The position numbers were made by a program, and so were the translations under genes. DNA of 64,000 bases from Saprospiraceae bacterium (GTDB lineage: Bacteria; Bacteroidota; Bacteroidia; Chitinophagales; Saprospiraceae). Positions 1-8,702 of this stretch are shown piece by piece; position 1 is the stretch's first letter; the number at the start of each line of letters is the position of its first letter. The notes beneath the pieces were generated by a model. It worked only from the letters and a program-made list of their open reading frames with translations, did no database searches and had not been told where the DNA came from. The stretch lies in assembly GCA_041392805.1 (NCBI GenBank), contig JAWKLJ010000002.1, forward strand, positions 3,177,001-3,241,000. The letters are read 5' to 3'.

Positions 1-437
1 ACAATGGGTGCATTTTCTTCATCTAGTTTTTTAAAATCACCCATTTTGCCCATCAATTCCTGTACAGGATCATCCGTCAAACTATGGGCAACCCGATATT
101 TTAAGACAAAAGCAGCAATGCCTTTGCTGTTCAGCCATTTAGCCACCTCAATTCCTTCGTTGTTGATGCTAAGGGTGTGAAAAGCTCCGCCGGGCGCCAC
201 AATAACCGCCGTCCCAGTAGCCAGGTGATAGGGCGGCAGAAACGCTGTGAGCGTAGGTTGTACGACATTGTACACCACTTCTGTATTGAAAATATTCTTG
301 GTGCTGATTTGTTCGCTCCACGTCCAGTGTTCTGACCCTGGCGCCTTGCCGTCGTAAAGTTGGATGACCTGTTGGGCCGAGCAAAAGGAGAAGAAACTAA
401 CCCATCCTAGGATACAAAACCATAGTTTTCGTTTCAT
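1..437 (-). CDS. Secreted alpha/beta hydrolase (esterase/xylanase-like), 3' end cut by window
   Basis: The first 145 codons are in the window and the gene runs off the left edge. The start is the ATG at 437, followed by a signal peptide (Lys-Arg start, hydrophobic core ending FCSA before QQ). The sequence then has a beta-strand ending VIVAPGGAFH, the oxyanion-hole segment typical of dienelactone-hydrolase or acetyl-esterase folds, and a later strand AAFVLKYRV. The nucleophile elbow lies outside the window, so the catalytic serine cannot be checked. The start is 41 bp after the MFS stop, so it is probably the third gene of the GH35-MFS unit. In that setting deacylation of a sugar or aromatic ester in the periplasm is a reasonable guess. 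The fold is clear and the substrate is unknown. Confidence 0.75.
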   Translation of the reverse strand, partial: MKRKLWFCILGWVSFFSFCSAQQVIQLYDGKAPGSEHWTWSEQISTKNIFNTEVVYNVVQPTLTAFLPPYHLATGTAVIVAPGGAFHTLSINNEGIEVAKWLNSKGIAAFVLKYRVAHSLTDDPVQELMGKMGDFKKLDEENAPI

Positions 438-478
438 TTCAAATCTTTTTGACGTCTAAATTACGCAATGATTCTCCG

Positions 479-1666
479 CTATGCACGAGATTCCCGTAGT
501 TTTAAAACAAACAACAAGGCCAAGACACCCAAAACGGCCGACACCCACAGGAAAGCAGAAGGAGCAATTCGATCAGATAGGACACCTGCCAGGGCAGGAA
601 CCAACACACCGCCTATTATTTCAGCGATGCCCGTCGTTAAACCAATAGCTTTGGTCTTTAAATGGTCGGGGACGGCTTCAGAGGGAACTACCGCGGCCAC
701 CAATGGTATGGTTCCCATCATAAAATAAGTAAAAAACATGGCGGGTAAATGCAGCCCTGAACCATTCAGGTAATAAACGGCAAACGGAAACAAAATACCT
801 GCCCCAATGGCAACAAGCAAGGCGGGTTTGCGACCATATTTATCCGAAAATGCAGGTACAATGATGGAAGACAAAAGCCCCGAAACGCCAAGCAATCCCA
901 TCGTTTTCCCCATTTGGTCACCGCTCATTCCTTGTGTATCCATAAAATATTTGGAGATGAAGGGCAAGAAGGAAAACCACCATCCAAATACACAACAGGC
1001 GGCGGGAATCCCCCATTTGATATTGTGGTAATGAAACAGCTCCTTGAAGTTGAGGGCGGAGCTTGCCTGCACACCTTTTCGCTCAGCCGTCGAGGGTTTG
1101 ATGTAGAACCAGGCGATCAAGCCCAGGAGCAAACCCGGCGCCCCCGCTATGTAAAAAGCGCTGCGCCATCCAATATTTTCGGCAATTTGCACTAAAATGA
1201 CGGGTGCCAGAATGGAGCCAAACAAGGCAGAGCCAACCGCCTGCAAGATGCCCACATTCAGGCCTAGTCGGCTTGGCGTCGACTCGCGCTCCACGAAGGT
1301 TTGTGCCAGGGGAATGACCGGCCCCTCGGCAAATCCCATGACCACCCGGGCAATCAATAAGGACGCAAACGAAATCGCCAAGCCCGACCCAAAGGAGCAT
1401 ATCGAAAATAGGAATACAGCAAGAATGAAGGTTAATTTGTTTTTGTTCCGGCTTTCCGCCCAGGCAGTTGTAAAATAACTCGAAAAGGCCCAGGCCAAGG
1501 ACAAGCCACCTGCCAAGGCGCCAATTTGGGTATTATTCAGGTGCAGGTCTTTTGCCACATAGGGTATCAAAAAATTGAGCGCCAGGCGGTCAAAAAACAA
1601 ACAGCCAAAGGTGAAGGCCATCAAAAGCACGATGCCGTTTTCGTAGGAGAATAGTCCTTTTTTCAT
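479..1666 (-). CDS. MFS transporter, anion:cation symporter-like
   Basis: This 395-residue inner-membrane protein has about twelve hydrophobic segments and is of normal length for the major facilitator superfamily. The loop after helix 2 contains a charged AESRNKNK stretch. Helix 4 carries RVVMGFAEGPVIP, which resembles the R-x-x-x-G-x-x-E-G pattern of the ACS family (hexuronate, phthalate and other organic-acid importers). It starts 20 bp downstream of the GH35 stop and is followed by a secreted hydrolase, so the three genes look like one operon. I infer import of a sugar acid or aromatic acid released by the neighbouring enzymes. The exact substrate cannot be read from the sequence. Confidence 0.85.
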   Translation of the reverse strand: MKKGLFSYENGIVLLMAFTFGCLFFDRLALNFLIPYVAKDLHLNNTQIGALAGGLSLAWAFSSYFTTAWAESRNKNKLTFILAVFLFSICSFGSGLAISFASLLIARVVMGFAEGPVIPLAQTFVERESTPSRLGLNVGILQAVGSALFGSILAPVILVQIAENIGWRSAFYIAGAPGLLLGLIAWFYIKPSTAERKGVQASSALNFKELFHYHNIKWGIPAACCVFGWWFSFLPFISKYFMDTQGMSGDQMGKTMGLLGVSGLLSSIIVPAFSDKYGRKPALLVAIGAGILFPFAVYYLNGSGLHLPAMFFTYFMMGTIPLVAAVVPSEAVPDHLKTKAIGLTTGIAEIIGGVLVPALAGVLSDRIAPSAFLWVSAVLGVLALLFVLKLRESRA

Positions 1667-1686
1667 TTACTTAGGTGTATGCTTTG

Positions 1687-3417
1687 TCAAAAACGATACA
1701 GTCGAATCTTAAGGACGGTTATTTGGTCACCTGGCAGACTTACTTTTTGTTCATCCCCATTCCAACGTTTGACAGGAATAAATTGATCGTTTTCGAAATG
1801 CCCTTCATCAATTGATAAGAAGCCTAAATGCTGGAACGGAATACCCTCCTTTAAGTCAAAATGGAATTTAACTCCGTAACCTACCACATAAAATTCATCA
1901 GGCGCCAGTTGAATAACCATCGCAGAACCTATGTCTTCTGGTATTGGGCCAAAAGGTCCGGCAGGTAGAGCCTTAGGTACATTCGCTTCATTTCCTGCGG
2001 GGGGTGGTCCAAAAGACATTCTGGCTTTACCTGCCTGCTCTAAGGATTTGCCAAAATCTATGCTAAAACCTCGCTCACGAGAACTGGAAGCTGTTAATTT
2101 GTAATCACCGAGGCTAAGTTCCTGTGTCTCCTGGACGGGATTCAGGTATACGCCTTTCATTTTATCGGTACCATAATGCTGTGTGATGAGCCCCATCATG
2201 CTGGAAATGGCCTTATATGTGCTTTTCAGCAAATGTAATTGGCCGATATTCTCTGGGCTTTTCATTTGCGCTCCATTAATACCAAATGGTCCAAAGCCCA
2301 AAGCATTATAGGCTGAAATGGAATAAATTGCACCCGCCGCCAGTAATCGGCTTTCTGGGATAAAAAGGATGTTCCCACCAAATGTGTATTCCCTAAAAAG
2401 CTTATCATAGTCTAAAGTGTAGGCATTAGGCGCATAAAAATCTAATGCATTTCCACCAGCCCGGTAAGCATCCAAGACATGAGGGTTTACCGTTGCATGG
2501 GGGTAAAATCCATTTGGATTATATAGCCATCCATTACAGAAGGCAGGTAAATCCAATATTTCCCTGCCTTTTTGTGCAATATAATTGATGTATTTGGAAT
2601 AGTGATAGGCCATAAACAGCTCTTCGGTGTAATGCTTATACTCCCCTTCGCCGGTACTTTTGCCTAAAACTTCCTCCCAGGTCCCGTTGGTCTTATAGCC
2701 TTGGCCGGACCAGGCTTTTTCCAACGCAGGAAATAATTTCCCATTGCGAGCTTTCAGATAGTTGAGCATATCATCAGGCATTTTACTGGCCCATGCCTTA
2801 AGGGCTGCAGGAGAATAATCGCGGTAATTTTCAAAACAGCCAGGCTCATTTTCCACCTGCATCATGATCACCGTATGATCCACATCTACTTCCTTGAGGT
2901 GCTTCATCAAAGCCACATAGGCATTGGCATCTGCATTTCGGTTTTCTTCGTAAAATGGCGACAATATTTCCAGGGTTTTACCATTCTCCAAAGTGTACCT
3001 TTTGAATCTTTCCGGATTAGTTTTCACCCATTCTGGGGCATAGGTCGAAGCTGTACTTTTCCAACTTCCGAACCAGACCAGTATGATCTTCAACTGCGCT
3101 TTACGCGCACCTTCTAACATGGCATCAATCAACTCAAAATTATATTTCCCCTCTTCCGGTTCCACCATCTCCCAATAGGCGTAGGCGAGTACTGTGTTGA
3201 GGTTCAGCGCTTTCATTTCCTGCCATACCTTGCTCATCTCAGCCACGTCAGAGCAAGTGGAGTTGTGCAGTTCTCCTCCCAGGACAATGAAGGGTTTGCC
3301 ATCCACCATTAGTTTTGTCGAATGATCGGATAGCTCTAAATAGGGAAGTTGACCATAAATGATGGATGAACCAAGGGTTAGAAAAAAGACTATAAAAAGG
3401 CTTGATTTAAGCTGCAT
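1687..3417 (-). CDS. GH35 family beta-galactosidase-like glycosidase (DUF5597 type)
   Basis: A 576-residue secreted glycosidase with a signal peptide ending near IIYGQ. The TIM-barrel domain occupies roughly residues 35-370. Residues 188-192 (VENEP) carry the clan GH-A asparagine-glutamate pair, making E191 the likely acid/base, and E355 in FIPESR is the likely nucleophile. The C-terminal 200 residues look like the beta-sandwich DUF5597 extension found on a GH35 branch in Bacteroidota. It leads the GH35-MFS-hydrolase unit, and a direct-repeat operator candidate lies 130-170 bp upstream. The family usually removes terminal beta-galactose. The role here may be on a plant or algal glycoside, which is inference. 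Confidence 0.85.
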   Translation of the reverse strand: MQLKSSLFIVFFLTLGSSIIYGQLPYLELSDHSTKLMVDGKPFIVLGGELHNSTCSDVAEMSKVWQEMKALNLNTVLAYAYWEMVEPEEGKYNFELIDAMLEGARKAQLKIILVWFGSWKSTASTYAPEWVKTNPERFKRYTLENGKTLEILSPFYEENRNADANAYVALMKHLKEVDVDHTVIMMQVENEPGCFENYRDYSPAALKAWASKMPDDMLNYLKARNGKLFPALEKAWSGQGYKTNGTWEEVLGKSTGEGEYKHYTEELFMAYHYSKYINYIAQKGREILDLPAFCNGWLYNPNGFYPHATVNPHVLDAYRAGGNALDFYAPNAYTLDYDKLFREYTFGGNILFIPESRLLAAGAIYSISAYNALGFGPFGINGAQMKSPENIGQLHLLKSTYKAISSMMGLITQHYGTDKMKGVYLNPVQETQELSLGDYKLTASSSRERGFSIDFGKSLEQAGKARMSFGPPPAGNEANVPKALPAGPFGPIPEDIGSAMVIQLAPDEFYVVGYGVKFHFDLKEGIPFQHLGFLSIDEGHFENDQFIPVKRWNGDEQKVSLPGDQITVLKIRLYRF

Positions 3418-3547
3418 GATTTTTTCACTTTATGTTAAAAATAAAGAGGAGAAAGCAAGTTATTGATTTAAAAAAAAGCACTATTTCCAAAATAATGTTT
3501 TACTAAAATTAAATCATACAAAATTATCACGCAGTATATAGAATGCA

Positions 3548-3590
3548 TATGCAATACAAATCAAGAACTGTGCAGTTTCAATCCATTTTG
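3548..3590 (-). promoter_or_regulatory. Direct-repeat operator candidate upstream of GH35
   Basis: Two half-sites, TATGCA at 3548 and TGTGCA at 3569, are exactly 21 bp apart. The second is followed by TCAATCCATT at 3578-3587. The same layout stands before the dioxygenase gene at 17747-17790, with about 30 of 43 bases identical without gaps and the same orientation to the gene. A spacing of two helical turns is typical of AraC-family operators, and an AraC gene starts at 3689. The rest of the 3418-3688 gap is AT-rich with nothing else I can name. Confidence 0.6.
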
Positions 3591-3688
3591 TATCTCTTTT
3601 GGGGTAAAGGTTGGTTAGCTTCGTTTTATTTTACTCAGAATAGTGGTTGAAACAGGTCAATTTTCTTCAATAATCTTCCGGCCTCATG

Positions 3689-4594
3689 CTACAACTGCTT
3701 ATACTCTTTTGGGGTCATTCCCGTCTTTAATTTAAAAAACCGGCTAAAGTCACTATGGTTTTTTTGAGAAAGTTGATAAGCAATCTCATTGATCTGAAGA
3801 TCTGTCTGTTTCAGGAGCACTTTGGCTTCCAGCACCACCATATCGTTTAGCAAATCTTGGGCGGATATTCCGATTACTTTTTTGACACATTTATTCAAGT
3901 GATTGGGTGAAATGTTGAGTAGTTCGGCATATTCGGCTACTTTTTGTTTTTCATAAATATGGCGGGCGAGGGCATCTTTGTAATTTTCGGTAATCAATAA
4001 GGCTGTACTTTTTTTGGCAGGCTTAGCTGGGGTGAAAAAACGATTCACTTCCGTAAAAAGCGTAAGTAAGTAAACAGCTACCAGGTCAAATTTTTCTATA
4101 GTTTCCTTTTGGTACTCCACTTCCAGCCGATGGAGAATATTTAAAACAAAGAATTTTGTCGTTTCATCAATGGTAATGATCGGATGACCAATAAATTGAA
4201 GAAAAGGAAAGTCCCGAAGCAAATTATGCTGTGGAAGCGCATTGGTGAAAAGGTCAAAATTAAAATGGCAATAAAAACCTTTCGTATCCTCACTCATGAA
4301 TTCGTGATGGGTAATCTGATAAGCAGGTAGAAAAAAGAAAGTGTTTTCGCCAATATCATGAGGTGTTAAGGCCTTACTACGACGAGTCTTGCCTTCGACT
4401 AGAAACAGAAAATCATACACAGGTTTGCGATGCGGTGGCAAAGGGAACTGTATTTTGTCCCGGTAATCTTCCAGCCTATTGATATGGAAAAGCTGGTGAA
4501 AAGGGGCAAAAGAAGGTTGTTTTTGTACCCTCCCGAAATGGTGGTGACTCATTACGCTGAATTCCCAAACGGGTATGGAGCTCGGTTTCGACAT
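3689..4594 (-). CDS. AraC family transcriptional regulator
   Basis: The C-terminal 100 residues form the two helix-turn-helix units of AraC/XylS regulators: YAELLNISPNHLNKCVKKV, then the second helix pair NHSDFSRFFKLKTGMTPKEYK. The N-terminal half is a cupin-like sensor with LPPHRKPVYDFLFLVEG. The start is uncertain: a TTG at 4636 overlaps the GH3 stop by 4 bp, and ATGs lie at 4594 and 4552. I use 4594 because it avoids the rare TTG; 4552 gives a typical compact N-terminus. It is the last gene of the long catabolic unit. It probably senses a pathway intermediate and acts at the paired 21-bp repeats at 3548 and 17747. Confidence 0.9.
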   Translation of the reverse strand: MSKPSSIPVWEFSVMSHHHFGRVQKQPSFAPFHQLFHINRLEDYRDKIQFPLPPHRKPVYDFLFLVEGKTRRSKALTPHDIGENTFFFLPAYQITHHEFMSEDTKGFYCHFNFDLFTNALPQHNLLRDFPFLQFIGHPIITIDETTKFFVLNILHRLEVEYQKETIEKFDLVAVYLLTLFTEVNRFFTPAKPAKKSTALLITENYKDALARHIYEKQKVAEYAELLNISPNHLNKCVKKVIGISAQDLLNDMVVLEAKVLLKQTDLQINEIAYQLSQKNHSDFSRFFKLKTGMTPKEYKQL

Positions 4595-4632
4595 TAAAAT
4601 AGCAATAGGTCTATAATCTGTGTAATGGTGAA

Positions 4633-6675
4633 TCAATAAGTCAGTCCAAAACCAAAAGGGAACAACGTATCCTCCTTCGCATATCCCGGCGCATCTGGAT
4701 CTTGGTCAACAATGGCCTTGGCCTTGTTCGCTAGGGCAAAAGGAAGCTTTCCAGTAGGTTTAAATCGTCCCGTCAGAATATCCATCACAGCAGCATCACT
4801 TACGCCAAAGGTAGCTAAAATAACCCCCGCATCAAGGAATCCACAATTTTCGTCTATGACATACGGCTGCCGGAAATCTATGGATAAAACCGTTTTCTCA
4901 GCCCCTACCGTTTTCATGATGTTTTGGATGTCGCTTAAGGAGGGACTTATGTTCCAGGACTTTGCCTTAGCCATGTCTGAGAAAGCCAGAAAATCCAATT
5001 CTTTTGGATCGGCTCCTCCAAATCTACGGCCACCCTCCCTACTATTTGATACATTAACCCTAATGATAGCGTAATCGATATCGTCACTTATGGTCGGCAG
5101 CATTTCGCCTTTGCTGGCATCATAATCACCGGAAATTGCTTTAACACCAGCCCAAGTCCGATCGTTAAACAAATCGGTATCGATCCCCATTGTAAATACA
5201 TTTAGGGTGTCTTTCGCTTTTGGCAGGGCTATTGGCAGGTTCATTTTGTTTTGGAGCAAGACAATGGATTTTCTCTGCGCAAGGTCTGCCTTTCTTTGAA
5301 AAGAAGGATTGCCAACGATGTAGGCCGCCCGATTCGGATCAACATATGGATTTTCAAATAAGCCAAGTTCAAATTGTTCCTTTAATAACCTTTTGACCGA
5401 CAGATCGACCCTACTTTCCGGAAGTTTTCCAGATTTAACCAAGTCTAGTATTTGTTTGTTATTATTAAAACCAGAAAGCACATCTGTTCCCGCATCAATA
5501 GCGATGAGAATTTGTTCATCAACGCTCTTGTCTTCCAAACCCCAGGCTCTATCTCCAATAATGCCGGTATCAGAATTGACATAGCCTTTAAAGTCAAGTT
5601 TTTTCCTCAATAAATCGGTAATAATCCCTTTGGAAAAAGCCATACCGACATTATTTGGCAGGTAGGGCTGACCTACAGGAATGCCATAATAAGCCATAAT
5701 GGAGGAGGCGCCGGCATTGATGGCAGCTTTAAAGGGTGCAAGGTGATAATCGAATTTATTGGCGGGATAAACCTGGTTTTTACCGAAATCATAATGTGGA
5801 TCGCCACCACCTTCCTGCGGCCCACCCCCCGGAAAATGCTTAATGGTCAGGGCAACGCTTTTTGAATTCAATGATTCTCCTTGCAAGTTTTTGACAAGAA
5901 CCGAGATAATATTGGAAGCCAAATCGCTGTCTTCTGTAAAGGTTTCATGGATTCTATACCAACGTGGCTCGGTTGATAAATCAGCCATGTATCCGTACAT
6001 TCCTCGCAATCCAATTGCGGTCCATTCCTCGGCCATTATTTTAGCAAAGTCAGCAATTAATTCCATATCCCTTGTCGCTGCCAATCCATTTTCTTTGGGC
6101 CAGGATGAAAATGAGCCGGACTCCACATTAATCCCTGCACGCGCATCAAAATCCATGTGGTTTCTAGCGTTAGACTTAAATAATCCCGGTATGCCAAGGC
6201 GTGTGCTTTCGGCGAGTTCCTGGGCTGCATTCAAAAATTGAGCGGCTTCAAAAGGAGTGATTTGAGTACCAGCAAACGGATTTCCAGATACGGATGGAGT
6301 GGGATTATCCTTCAATACATTTCTGAAAATAAACCGGGTCATCTTTTCATCTTCTATAAAATTGACCGCTTGATCGGTCAGTCGCCCCTTTTCTCCCGCG
6401 TTAAGGGTATTGATTAGCAGCATGCCCACCTTTTCCTCCAAGGTCATCTGAGTGATCAGGTCCTCAATGCGTTTGTCTACGGGCTGGCGCCAATCTTCAT
6501 ATAGGTCGAGTTGTTTATTCTTATTGAGGTCCTTAAACGTCAACTGGCCATCATGCAGCAGTTCTACCGCACGCGCTTCAATAGGCGGCTGAAAGAGATA
6601 GGTTCCTTGTGCCAAAATACTGCTGACTTGTAACAACGATAGGAATACGATGAAGATGTGGTAGATACGATTCAT
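4633..6675 (-). CDS. GH3 family glycoside hydrolase, secreted, lacking FnIII tail
   Basis: A 680-residue enzyme with a signal peptide ending ILAQG. Residues 60-430 form the GH3 barrel: TIKHFPGGG near 277-285 is the conserved KHF segment, and D369 in YVNSDTG aligns with the usual SDW nucleophile, with the tryptophan replaced. The second alpha/beta domain follows, and the protein stops at FPFGFGLTY, exactly where most bacterial beta-glucosidases continue into a fibronectin-III-like domain. It overlaps the AraC frame if that gene uses its TTG start. The family cleaves beta-glucosides or xylosides, and the aglycone could be the aromatic substrate of the neighbouring enzymes. The fold is sure, the specificity is not. 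Confidence 0.88.
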   Translation of the reverse strand: MNRIYHIFIVFLSLLQVSSILAQGTYLFQPPIEARAVELLHDGQLTFKDLNKNKQLDLYEDWRQPVDKRIEDLITQMTLEEKVGMLLINTLNAGEKGRLTDQAVNFIEDEKMTRFIFRNVLKDNPTPSVSGNPFAGTQITPFEAAQFLNAAQELAESTRLGIPGLFKSNARNHMDFDARAGINVESGSFSSWPKENGLAATRDMELIADFAKIMAEEWTAIGLRGMYGYMADLSTEPRWYRIHETFTEDSDLASNIISVLVKNLQGESLNSKSVALTIKHFPGGGPQEGGGDPHYDFGKNQVYPANKFDYHLAPFKAAINAGASSIMAYYGIPVGQPYLPNNVGMAFSKGIITDLLRKKLDFKGYVNSDTGIIGDRAWGLEDKSVDEQILIAIDAGTDVLSGFNNNKQILDLVKSGKLPESRVDLSVKRLLKEQFELGLFENPYVDPNRAAYIVGNPSFQRKADLAQRKSIVLLQNKMNLPIALPKAKDTLNVFTMGIDTDLFNDRTWAGVKAISGDYDASKGEMLPTISDDIDYAIIRVNVSNSREGGRRFGGADPKELDFLAFSDMAKAKSWNISPSLSDIQNIMKTVGAEKTVLSIDFRQPYVIDENCGFLDAGVILATFGVSDAAVMDILTGRFKPTGKLPFALANKAKAIVDQDPDAPGYAKEDTLFPFGFGLTY

Positions 6676-6770
6676 GTTTTTTTATTTAACAACATTTAAG
6701 TATTTGTTAATCACTGCGTGTATTAAACAGTGTGGATACTAATTCAAAGAGGAATGTTTCTGAGGATTCC

Positions 6771-6826
6771 ATAGTCGATAGTCGATAGCGACCTTCGACC
6801 TTCAACCCTAAACCACCAACCTTCAA
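6771..6826. repeat. Degenerate short tandem repeats
   Basis: In the GH3-cyclase gap the sequence repeats the words GTCGATA, then CGACCTTC, then two CCTTCAAC units (read on the minus strand as GGTTGAAGG words). The unit drifts between copies. I see no ORF or hairpin of note. It resembles the other word-like repeats in this window's gaps. Confidence 0.6.
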
Positions 6827-7582
6827 CTATTCAAAGATAGCCACTGCTCTGGTCCAGCCACCGCTCCCCCCCTTTATCTTGGCGGGAAAGCAGGCCACTT
6901 TAAAACCAAAAGGTGGCAATTGATCAAGGTTGGCCATTTTTTCAATCTGGCAATATTCCTTTTCAATGCCGACATAATGGGCCTGCCAGATCACACCTGG
7001 GCGCGGGTTGGCCCGGTAGTCGGCAGCCTGAATGTGTAGTGGAATATCCCAGCCCCAGCCATCGGTGCCCATCACTTTGATTCCCTGGTCGATCAGCCAG
7101 TGGGTGGCAGCGGCGGAAGCACCTACGTGAATTTTGACAAAATCTTCATCGTGAATGCGTTTATCCGCATCGCAACGGATCAGGACGATATCATAAGGTT
7201 TTAAGGTGTAGTTGATGGCTGCCAGTTTTTCTTTCAAATCTTCTGGCTCAAACATATAGCCATCGGGCTTATCGGTAAAATCCAAGACAACGCCATCATG
7301 GAAAAACCAATCCAGTGGCATTTCATCAATGGTTCTGGATGGCTTGCCAGCGCAGGTTGGAAAATAATGATAGGGGGCATCTACATGGGTGCCACAATGG
7401 CTGGTGACGGTCAGAAACTCACCTGCCGGGCCATTGCCATCAATAAAAACATCGGTCAGGCCTTCAAAAAGTTTGCCACCCATTTTTTGAGCGCCTTCTT
7501 TATGGTCTTCGTAGACAATTTTGGTAGGCAGCGGCTCTTTTATCTCTTCAGAAATGGTAACGGAGAGGTCTATGATTTTCAC
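6827..7582 (-). CDS. Cyclase / kynurenine formamidase-like metal hydrolase
   Basis: A 251-residue cytoplasmic protein of the PF04199 cyclase family. The hallmark HCGTHVDAPYH spans residues 62-72 and gives the histidine and aspartate metal ligands of arylformamidases and related hydrolases. There is no signal peptide. It sits between the FAH-fold gene and GH3 in the catabolic unit, 154 bp after the FAH stop. Members hydrolyse amides or lactones, including N-formylkynurenine and isatin. Here a ring-opened lactone or amide from aromatic breakdown is plausible, but the substrate is inferred from context only. Confidence 0.88.
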   Translation of the reverse strand: MKIIDLSVTISEEIKEPLPTKIVYEDHKEGAQKMGGKLFEGLTDVFIDGNGPAGEFLTVTSHCGTHVDAPYHYFPTCAGKPSRTIDEMPLDWFFHDGVVLDFTDKPDGYMFEPEDLKEKLAAINYTLKPYDIVLIRCDADKRIHDEDFVKIHVGASAAATHWLIDQGIKVMGTDGWGWDIPLHIQAADYRANPRPGVIWQAHYVGIEKEYCQIEKMANLDQLPPFGFKVACFPAKIKGGSGGWTRAVAIFE

Positions 7583-7610
7583 AATTTATATTTTATGGGT
7601 TTTCAAATAC

Positions 7611-7735
7611 TGGACTTTTGACATTTGTTAATTTGAAGGCGGAAAGCGGAAAGACTCAGGAGCACAATTTTCCAACTTCCGACTTCCCATTTTTAGCCTG
7701 GAAAACGAAGGATTACCAAAAGCGTCAAAAGTCCA
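7611..7735. repeat. Small element bounded by 12-bp inverted repeats
   Basis: TGGACTTTTGAC at 7611-7622 is the exact reverse complement of GTCAAAAGTCCA at 7724-7735, two bases before the FAH stop. Inside are two opposed word repeats, GCGGAAAGCGGAAAG and CTTCCGACTTCC, which could pair imperfectly. It fills most of the gap between cyclase and FAH genes. It could be a MITE-like remnant or a long mRNA hairpin. Confidence 0.55.
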
Positions 7736-7736
7736 A

Positions 7737-8690
7737 TCAAATAACTTTGTTACTTAAAATACCGATCCCTTCTATTTCCAATTCCACCACATCTCCAGGT
7801 TCAAGCGGTCGATGTACGCTAAAATTATTTTCAATCAAACTACCCCAGCCGACGGTGCCGGAGCCGAGAATATCGCCGGGCATCAGGGTCACATTGTTTT
7901 CTGAGGCCCTTTCTATCATTTGTTCAAAGGTGTAATAAACGGTCTGGTAATTGCCTTCGCAAATGGTGACCCCATTGATGCGCGAAGCCATTTTGAGCTT
8001 CAGCCGGTCCATTTTTATCTTTGGTACGCTGATGGGGTCTTGGAAAACGTGCTCATCAAAAGGTACCCGGTACTGCTCCATTTCATCGGCAGTGACAATG
8101 CAGGGGCCAATGGCATTGGCGAAGTCCTTCCCTTTGTGGGGTCCAAGTGGTATTTCCATCTCTACTCGCTGAATAGCACGGGCTGTCCAATCATTAAAAA
8201 CCGTATAACCAAAAATATAAGGTCGGGCTTCCTCTGCTTTGATGTCCTTTCCTCGCTTACCAATGATACAAGCGAGCTCAAGTTCTATATCCAACTTAGT
8301 TTCTTTGGCTGGCCGAAGGATTTCATCGCCTGGGCCATAAATACCGTGGTGATTGGTAAAGTAAAAAATGGGCATGTCGTACCAGGCAGGGCCGATCTGG
8401 TGCCCAAAGGAACGCGAAGCATTTTGCATATGCATCTCAAACCCGATGTAATCTCTAAAACTGCGTGGATTGGGGAGTGGCGCCTGCAATTTGACCTCAC
8501 TTAGCGCATAATGAGGCTCCACCTCACCTAAGTCTTTGATGATCTCAAAATAAGTCTCATGGTGATCAATAAAGGTCAACATATCCGTCGGGAGCCTGGC
8601 ACTCGCCAAGTGCATATCCACTATCTGATCATCCAACAACCACCCAATGCGAGAGGCTTGCGCTTTGTTTAAAAAGGTAATTAGTTTCAT
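7737..8690 (-). CDS. Fumarylacetoacetate hydrolase family protein
   Basis: A 317-residue cytoplasmic enzyme. Metal ligands of the FAH fold are visible: E136 and E138 in the IELEL strand and D167 in GYTVFNDWTAR. The C-terminus ends in the family pattern with MPGDILGSGTVGWG and EPGDVVELEIEGIG. The length fits FAH-type hydrolases and hydratases that act on ring-cleavage products such as fumarylpyruvate or 2-oxo-dienoates. It starts 12 bp after the FAD monooxygenase stop, so the two are co-transcribed. I infer C-C hydrolysis or hydration late in the aromatic route; the precise reaction is open. Confidence 0.9.
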   Translation of the reverse strand: MKLITFLNKAQASRIGWLLDDQIVDMHLASARLPTDMLTFIDHHETYFEIIKDLGEVEPHYALSEVKLQAPLPNPRSFRDYIGFEMHMQNASRSFGHQIGPAWYDMPIFYFTNHHGIYGPGDEILRPAKETKLDIELELACIIGKRGKDIKAEEARPYIFGYTVFNDWTARAIQRVEMEIPLGPHKGKDFANAIGPCIVTADEMEQYRVPFDEHVFQDPISVPKIKMDRLKLKMASRINGVTICEGNYQTVYYTFEQMIERASENNVTLMPGDILGSGTVGWGSLIENNFSVHRPLEPGDVVELEIEGIGILSNKVI

Positions 8691-8702
8691 TTTGACCGTT
8701 TC

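Noticed and set aside
7920..8504. 194-codon open frame on the plus strand
   Set aside because: Antisense to the FAH-family gene, whose motifs are clear; the plus-strand protein has no recognisable feature.
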